A program made the position numbers and the translations under genes. A stretch of 64,000 bases of DNA from Saururus chinensis (taxonomy: Eukaryota; Streptophyta; Magnoliopsida; Piperales; Saururaceae). Under the pieces are notes generated by a model. That model saw only the letters and a program-made list of their open reading frames with translations, was not told the origin of the DNA and did not search any database. The stretch lies in contig CP141141.1 in the NCBI GenBank assembly GCA_035235625.1, forward strand, positions 38,525,719 through 38,589,718, written 5' to 3'. Of the stretch, positions 57,652-64,000 are shown piece by piece (within the stretch, counting starts at the first letter, position 1; every line of letters starts with the position of its first letter).

Positions 57652-60600
57652 CATACAACCTACATGTATCCTAAATCATACTCATGCAACTACATGCAAC
57701 ATACTAACGTGAATGCAAATCCATTTACATCTCTTAGTTTGAGTGATCATACAACATGGCATGTCATGCTATGAATATGATATATCTTATCATCATGACA
57801 AAATAACATAGTGAGATTCCCATACATAACATGCCATACATTTTTCTCTAAATTATCACAAACTAATCATAGTTTATCAATGTGAGATCAACATGAAATA
57901 GCCATTTAACTGTTAAGACTACTCACATGCCTTAATTATAATAATTTGTATAAATAAACCTATAGATATTTTGTCATATATCCTTTTCGAGTAATCACAT
58001 CCGAATTAACTGAAAAATAAACATGGATCTTTCTACTTTCCCCAACACACTTGACCCAAGGGCCTGTAATCATACCACCCATATGCATGTAACACCAGTC
58101 TTGAAAGCATTGCTTGTGCCTCCAAAAAGTCCTTGATTGCCCACTTGGACAATTTATATACAATTTCTATTATGCATTTGACACAAAATTATTTACCCAA
58201 ATTCGTGAGATGTCTCTACATCCCATTTATAATCATTGTATTGTCTAACACCCTTTTATACCCACTTGTTATCTTCTATACACATTATGATATATCTCAT
58301 ACTAAGCATATCCATCATATAATAGGCTCATTAACCAAAATTACCTATATCAACTTAATAGAGTCGGCATCACAACCTGGCTAGCTCGGTTAAACCAATC
58401 TTGCCAAATAATGAACCTAACCAATACATAAGGGAAATATCAACCCTACAGTCCCCACAAGAACCTACATTTTATACCATAGGTCCTAATGGTTCTTCAT
58501 AAAAGCGCTTCTATATACATATTTTTATGGACACATGTAAGTACCACCTACATTCCAGATGCACACATTTGACATCTTCACCACATATCATAACAAAACA
58601 TGAATCATAACATTATAAATACATTAATACCCAACATACATATGACACAATCATAACTTGAGCATATCATACCCTATGCACATCATCATCATATGAAATA
58701 TGTCAATATCCCATAAACAATCATCATATGTATCATTAGCATGACAAATAGGCGAATAACTTGCTCATATAACCCGCATAGTAAATCATAATCATACACA
58801 TGAACATGTTACCCCTTCTACCTATTGTACATTAACCATCTCTTACTGTTATCAATGAAGTAAAAAAATCGCAATTTCAAGGGTTAAGAGACATCGCTAA
58901 AACTAAGTTAAATAAACGTGTTAAATCACCCGTTGTAGGTCATTAGGTCAAAATCCTAATTTTAACTTAGTTGAAAGTTCCAATTTTGGGGGAAAATACC
59001 TAGAAACATCTAATGCTTATGAAATTAGGAACACATCCATTTGGGACAATCATTGTCTTCAATTTGAATTGACTGTATGGTCTGACACCAAATACTAATT
59101 AATTTAGATTTTTAGAAATTATTACATAGTACAAAACTTCTTATATAGAAAGGACTCCTAGGGTCATATCTCGGTCTAAATTGATCCAAATTGAACACAA
59201 TCTTTTGCATTAGGTCTGGACTCATAGGACATTGTCATCAAGGATTTTGTGAGTATCTAAATTTTATTTGGCATGGGGAATCATTTTTAAACCCGAGGCT
59301 ACAAAAATATCATTTCTAACATTTGAAGCTTACAAAAAATCTAGTAAATCAAGAATATTTGAGACAAATAAAAAAAAACAAATCATGGAACTAGGCACGA
59401 TTCTGAGTTTCTAGTAATTTTCTTAAGGTAATTCTATAATGCAAAGGTCTTGAATCTTCATCATAAACCCAAGACAATGCCAACTTACTGACTTAGGGTT
59501 TTAGAAAGATACAACCAGTTGAAGGGTCAAACCTTAGAGAAAACACTTGAAATTTTTATTGGATCTAGATAACCATGTCATTAATGTCTTATAGAAAATT
59601 GGGGTCAAAAGCTTACAAGAAGATCCCAAACAGATATATTTTTTAAGAGTGTAGTCAAAACTGAGGTAAAACTCACAAAATAATTTAACTTGAGTTCAAA
59701 GATGAACAAAGTTCCCTTTTATCAAACACCCTTGAAACAATAAGAACATGTTTTGAAACATCATAATACATCATAATCAACCATCAATAATCATGGATAA
59801 ACTCATCCTTAAGCATTATATGTTCATAATCTATAAGAACATGCATAAAGACCATAACTTTAACATATGAAACAAAAACCCTGACATCATGCTTTTAAAC
59901 CACAAGCAATCATCCATCAATTAGTTCTTAATCCACTTAAATCATGCATAAATAGCTCTATCATCATAAATCAATGTAGCATAAGAGTAGTCCCTAACTC
60001 TTGTTGATGACAACTCTTCCCAACTTGAAAACAATGCTTCTATTCCCTTCTATGCTTTGGTTGATGTGTTTTTCCCTTCTCTAACTTTAACGGTTGATTG
60101 GGAACTTCAATCACTAAAGAAACAAGGAGAAGAAGAAGGGGAGTAGGGTGACTAAAGAGAGAAACAAAAGAGAGAGGGGCTTGACCACACGGAGAGAGAG
60201 GAGAGATGGGGCATTTTGGGGTTTTATAAGAGAGTAATATCCTCCATTGGCTAGTTTCCTTCTATTGCCCTTTCCCAATCTTTCTCAACCAATCAGTAAA
60301 ACATTCTTCTAATTTGAGTAGTTCTCTTCCCAATTTAAAAAATACAGAATCCCAAACTACCTTAGTACCAAAGGTCGGCCAACTTGGCTCACGCCCTTGC
60401 CCCATCTAGGGACCGTTCAAACAATTACCTATCAGCCCCCTTTCCTTCAATTAAGAACATGTTTTTCCATCGTAGTTTATAAATAAGTCACCCCCATCCC
60501 TTACCCTTCAGTTAAGGCTTGTCATTCAAGTTTAGGTAAATCTAGTCTACCTACGGATAGACTCTCATACTCAACTCACTTGAGTCAAGTCATGTAGGCG

Positions 60601-60882
60601 ACTTTACTAACTTACCAAAAATAGACCTTTTAGTCAAAGTGAGGTGTTTTCCCTTCTCGAACCCCCTATGAGTGTTTTAAAGTTTCAAATAGTTGAGTTG
60701 ATTAGGTTGACTGTGCAATCCCATACTCTCAGCTTAAATTAAGAAAGTTCACACGCCCTGCCCCTAATGGTTAAGGGATCATTTTTTAACTTTCAACGTG
60801 GTCCAGTTTAACTTAATGGTTCTAATTCCTTTCCCAAAATCAGTTAACAAAAGAATTTTTTCTCAATTTTTAGGGTGTTACA
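57652..60882 (-). mobile_element. LTR-like sequence, minus orientation, right end defined
   Basis: The right end GGGTGTTACA at 60873-60882 is the complement of the TGTAACACCC start of gypsy-type LTRs. A TATA-like CTTATAAAAC (minus strand) lies near 60215. No coding frame was found in 3.2 kb. The left end was not located; it may directly abut the preceding LTR. Together the two separate the parts of the hAT transposase gene. Confidence 0.5.
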
Positions 60883-60904
60883 GATTAACTAATGCTCTCG
60901 TGTT

Positions 60905-61090
60905 TGCAGTGGCATCATAGTATGCTTTTAATGCATGAAACATTGTGCTAGATGAAAGGAGGTGCCGACTAAATCTAGCAATGGTGGAGTGTTACAACTA
61001 ATTGAAGGATTGGTTTGATGAAGAGGAGTTAGAAGAAGATTTTTCAATATTTTTAATTTCTTTAGATAGTTCAAATACATTTTTTTTAAT
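60905..61090 (+). pseudogene. hAT transposase C-terminal dimerisation domain remnant
   Basis: After an acceptor-like TGTTTGCAG (60901-60909), codons give AFNA-stop-NIVLDERRCRLNLAMVE and then LKDWFDEEELEEDFS. This is the conserved hAT C-terminal block (ES.FS..G.VLD..RS.L.P..VE.L...KDW). An in-frame stop is present. It is the downstream partner of 54795-55112. Confidence 0.8.
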
Positions 61091-61249
61091 TCTTAGAGGT
61101 GTTGAAGATAAATTGCAAATACGATAGGTGAGTATGTGCCAACCTACTTGAGATGTATTCATATTATAGTGATGTAATTTTTACCTCTTTAAAAGCTAAA
61201 TTAATATAAATTTGAAAGATATAAATATAATTAATTTTTTAATATATTT

Positions 61250-61412
61250 ATTTATTTACCTTTGACCGGACATGGATGCCTGGCCTGACCCTAGACACAA
61301 CATGGCAGGGTTGTGGGACATGTCATACACAGTTGCGGAGGAACAAGCCCGATAGGGAGCATAGTTAGGGACATGGCCCGCATAGTCTAGGCACAACCTA
61401 TTGCCACCTCTA
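61250..61412. mobile_element. Probable 3' terminal region of the split hAT element
   Basis: Downstream of the transposase tail the sequence ends TTGCCACCTCTA. In reverse this is TAGAGGTGGCAA, very like the start of many plant hAT elements, and like TAGAGGTGCTAA at the end of the 40283-40902 element. CCCATTAA would be the target duplication, but its left partner was not found. Confidence 0.45.
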
Positions 61413-62800
61413 CCCATTAATATAAGCATCGGCTTATGTGTGACTATGTGAACTAAGGCATCTCCGCCCATCAATTTTGATCTGACAGCACGTGTTACTC
61501 AAGAGGCATATTGCTAGTGAATAACACAAATCGTAGGTTCAAGATTCGACGACTTGCGATACTATGACGCACGTACAACTACCTAAATTGAGGTTCATAT
61601 TAACTTTTTTATAATAATAATAAAAAATAAATCCTTTTAAGACCCTTGATTTGGAGAGAGGGGGGGGGGGGGTATGAGAATTGAGTAGAGAAAATCACTC
61701 ACAAAACTTTTCCTCTCGATCGTAAATTATCAGGTTAGAGCTTTACCTTATCTCCACTATTTATGTACTTCGCATTTAGGTGTTGTTTGGATGACGCTTT
61801 GTAATAGCTTTTTGTCCGTTTTTTATTGTTTTCCATATAAATCTTGTTTGGTTAGGCAATTTAGACTAAAAGCCTTGCTTTGTTTTAAAAACGCATTTAT
61901 TTCCATTTTTGACTTGTTTTTTATTTTCAACTGCTTTTTGCTTAACTCTCCTCCTGAGAAGGGTTAGGCTAAAAGCGTATCAAAAAAGGTAAAAAATCAT
62001 GAGTTGACATTTTTACCCTTCTCTTCTCTATTGTTATATCACTTCTACATTTTTTTCCTTTTTTCATGCACACATTTTCCTATCTAATAAAACCCCCTTC
62101 TCCTCCCACCATGACGCCTTCACACAATTGTTTTCTTCTCTCCTGTGCTAAGTCCCTTCTATTTTCTCCTCTTCAGTAAAATATTCTTCACCTTCTCTTT
62201 CCATGATCACCCTCATTTGTCATTAATGACCAACCTCGTCCGCCATTGATGAGTACTTTCGTCCACCCAACTTTTTTTCCTCTAATTATTTGAGGACAAA
62301 GTAAATATTTTTTATAATGGAGATGATATATAATACACTGGCTACCCAAACAAGATTTATAGAATATTTTTTGAAAAACTGATTTTCCATAATGTATATC
62401 CAAACATAACCTATTTTTACTTTATTTTTAAAAAAATAATTCTAATTAAAAGCAGCTTTCTAGATAACACAAAGCGTCATCCAAACGATGCCTTAATAAA
62501 AAAAAAGAAAAATTATACTCCGTATTAAAGTAAATTAGCCTATCTTTCGTCGATTAGTAGTAGTATTCCAAAGTTGTGGCTGTTGCTTGCGTCCTTCCAA
62601 ACTTCCCTAATCAATGAAGCAATTAAAGGCTACTTATAACACCAAAAATATTTTTAATGGTGTCTAACACAACCTATGCATTTATGCACATAGATGTGAC
62701 AGGGATTACTAAAACTATGATGGGCATTATCAAGAATCCATCCGTCCACCCAATAATTAAAAATCCGGTTTGATGTGAACGGGGCCTTGTATCTTTCGTC
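61413..62800. other. Intergenic sequence upstream of the membrane protein gene
   Basis: No gene is recognised. It has a run of 13 G at 61660-61672 and AT-rich sequence to 62540. The promoter of the gene at 62819 should lie in the last few hundred bases, but no clear TATA box was seen. Confidence 0.4.
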
Positions 62801-62818
62801 CGTCGCAGCCTCTGAGAC

Positions 62819-63421
62819 ATGGCGGTTTCCACCCGATCCCTCCTCTCCTCCGTCGCCGCCCTCGTCCTCCTCCTTCTGGCAGCCGGCGCCGACGCTCGGC
62901 CCTGCAAGACCATCTTCATCTCCTACACTGTCTCCTCTTTTGGACCCACTTTCCCCTTCTCCTCCCGCTTCCGCCCCTCGGAGTCCCTCGTTTTCCTCCA
63001 GCTGAACGACCCGGAGCCGAGGCCCGCCCTCTACCTCCCCTTCGAACCAGAATCGGACTCTGAAATCGCCCTCCCCGAACTGCCCCACCCGGCCCTCCGG
63101 TTGGATGGCGAGGAGGGCCGCCCCCGCCACCAGTTCGGTGAAAAGCCCCAACCTTTATCCGTTCCCGATTTCTTCGGCAGTTTCGGCTTTGGTTCACTCC
63201 GCGACCGGACCATGGATATTCTCTACGTCGTCGTGGCCTTGCTCCTGGGAGTCGGCTGCGGCTTGCTGACCTCTGCCACTGTATACTTGATCTGGTCGTT
63301 TGTATCCTACGGTCGCCACTGCGGGGCGGAGTCTGATGACGAAGAGGATGAGGCCGTAGGCGCTGCCGGATACGTGAAGATTCCGGCTGCTGCAGTTAAA
63401 CAAGGGTACGAGGGGAATTAG
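62819..63421 (+). CDS. Uncharacterised single-pass membrane protein with signal peptide
   Basis: A single-exon frame of 200 residues starting in a strong context (GACATGGCG). Residues 1-26 form a signal peptide (SVAALVLLLLAAGADA). The mature N-terminus RPCKTIFISYTVSS is followed by a Pro/Phe-rich, probably lumenal or extracellular stretch (about 27-130). One membrane helix lies at about 133-158 (DILYVVVALLLGVGCGLLTS), then a short cytoplasmic tail with the acidic cluster ESDDEEDE (171-178). ARPCKT after the signal peptide recalls a plant-only family of unknown-function transmembrane proteins, but I cannot name it. GC-rich codon use agrees with the other real exons here. Topology is inferred from hydrophobicity only. 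Confidence 0.85.
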   Translation: MAVSTRSLLSSVAALVLLLLAAGADARPCKTIFISYTVSSFGPTFPFSSRFRPSESLVFLQLNDPEPRPALYLPFEPESDSEIALPELPHPALRLDGEEGRPRHQFGEKPQPLSVPDFFGSFGFGSLRDRTMDILYVVVALLLGVGCGLLTSATVYLIWSFVSYGRHCGAESDDEEDEAVGAAGYVKIPAAAVKQGYEGN

Positions 63422-64000
63422 GGTTTCTGATACAAATTGTTTCTTTTCAATCTATCTGTGGCCAATTCGTGGATTGGGTGCTTTTGTATGTCACTTGTTT
63501 AAAATTTACGTTTTACAATGTATTACATATGGAGACACTTGGGTCTTGTGCAATGTGGGATGATGGAATTGTGGTATCGTCGTCAATTTGGTCATTCGTG
63601 GTGTTTATGTGATAGAAAGAATTGTTGTGGTTTATTCTGTTTGTGGTGGTGAATGGATTGATGGAATGCATGTGCATGCAGGTGCGAGACAGTGTGATAA
63701 GCTTAACACAAATCTGCACGAGTCCCAGAAGTGGGACACTTATGTTGATGTTTTTAAGATACTCTCATGCTCAACGAACTCTAAAAATAAATGCTAATGT
63801 TTTAGGTTTGGTTCGTACAAAATCTGATATTGAGACATGCATTATTTTTCTTCTCTGTTAAGTGGTTTATTAATGATAAATTTCATTACTGGGACTTTTA
63901 GTTGTCGGATTGAGTGCCCATGAGTAGGGCTGATTTTTATGGACATTAATATGTTTGATGGTGTTTGTTCACTGCAGTTTCCTTATTATTATTTTCGTGC
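63422..64000. other. 3' flank of the membrane protein gene
   Basis: Probably 3' UTR followed by intergenic DNA. It is T-rich on the plus strand, and short frames are not convincing. Confidence 0.45.

Overview
This is nuclear DNA of a flowering plant. The evidence is spliced receptor-kinase genes with GT-AG introns, dense nested LTR retrotransposons and hAT/MULE/CACTA/Stowaway-type DNA transposons, and single genes separated by kilobases of AT-rich repeat. The very GC-rich first exons of the receptor kinases recall monocots or magnoliids, but the lineage cannot be fixed from this window.

Five intact protein genes can be supported. A PIG-C/GPI2 gene (8639-9544, minus) makes an ER membrane subunit of the enzyme that starts GPI-anchor synthesis. 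Three cysteine-rich receptor-like kinases (CRKs) of the CRK2-like type lie at 22014-24859 (minus, here CRK-A), 36612-39096 (plus, CRK-B) and 47352-50235 (plus, CRK-C). I could splice each into one open frame of about 644-662 residues with identical intron phases, so they form a dispersed gene cluster born by duplication. A small single-exon membrane protein of unknown function lies at 62819-63421 (plus).

Broken genes include a ribosomal protein L5 (RPL5) retro-pseudogene at 10216-10621, a receptor-kinase exon remnant at 5181-5287, a Myb/SANT-like (Harbinger-type) remnant near 280-480, an orphan promoter plus signal peptide at 36094-36240, and fragments of copia, hAT and MULE transposon proteins.

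Layout: 1-7.4 kb is LTR debris, a copia fragment and a copy of the CRK-A 3' flank. 8.6-11.8 kb is the PIG-C locus with the RPL5 pseudogene upstream of it. 12.8-13.9 kb is a tandem array of about 195 bp units. 13.9-20.1 kb is a very long LTR-like element with an internal 1.87 kb duplication. 20.1-21.4 kb is CT-rich sequence and a CACTA-like end. 22-25 kb is CRK-A. 25.5-35.9 kb holds a hAT with a solo LTR nested inside it, a second solo LTR, a copia fragment and a third solo LTR. 36-39 kb is CRK-B. 40-46 kb holds two hAT-type elements and a MULE fragment. 47-50 kb is CRK-C. 51.5-53.4 kb is a hAT with a perfect target duplication. 54.8-61.4 kb is a hAT transposase gene split by LTR insertions. 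62.8-63.4 kb is the membrane protein gene.

The CRKs are expected to act at the plasma membrane in extracellular or stress signalling. The other two genes are unrelated housekeeping or unknown genes. I found no clearly new gene system. The most informative observations are a precise intron loss in CRK-B, an altered cysteine motif and glycine loop in CRK-A, the RPL5 pseudogene, and several repeats whose target-site duplications can be read exactly.
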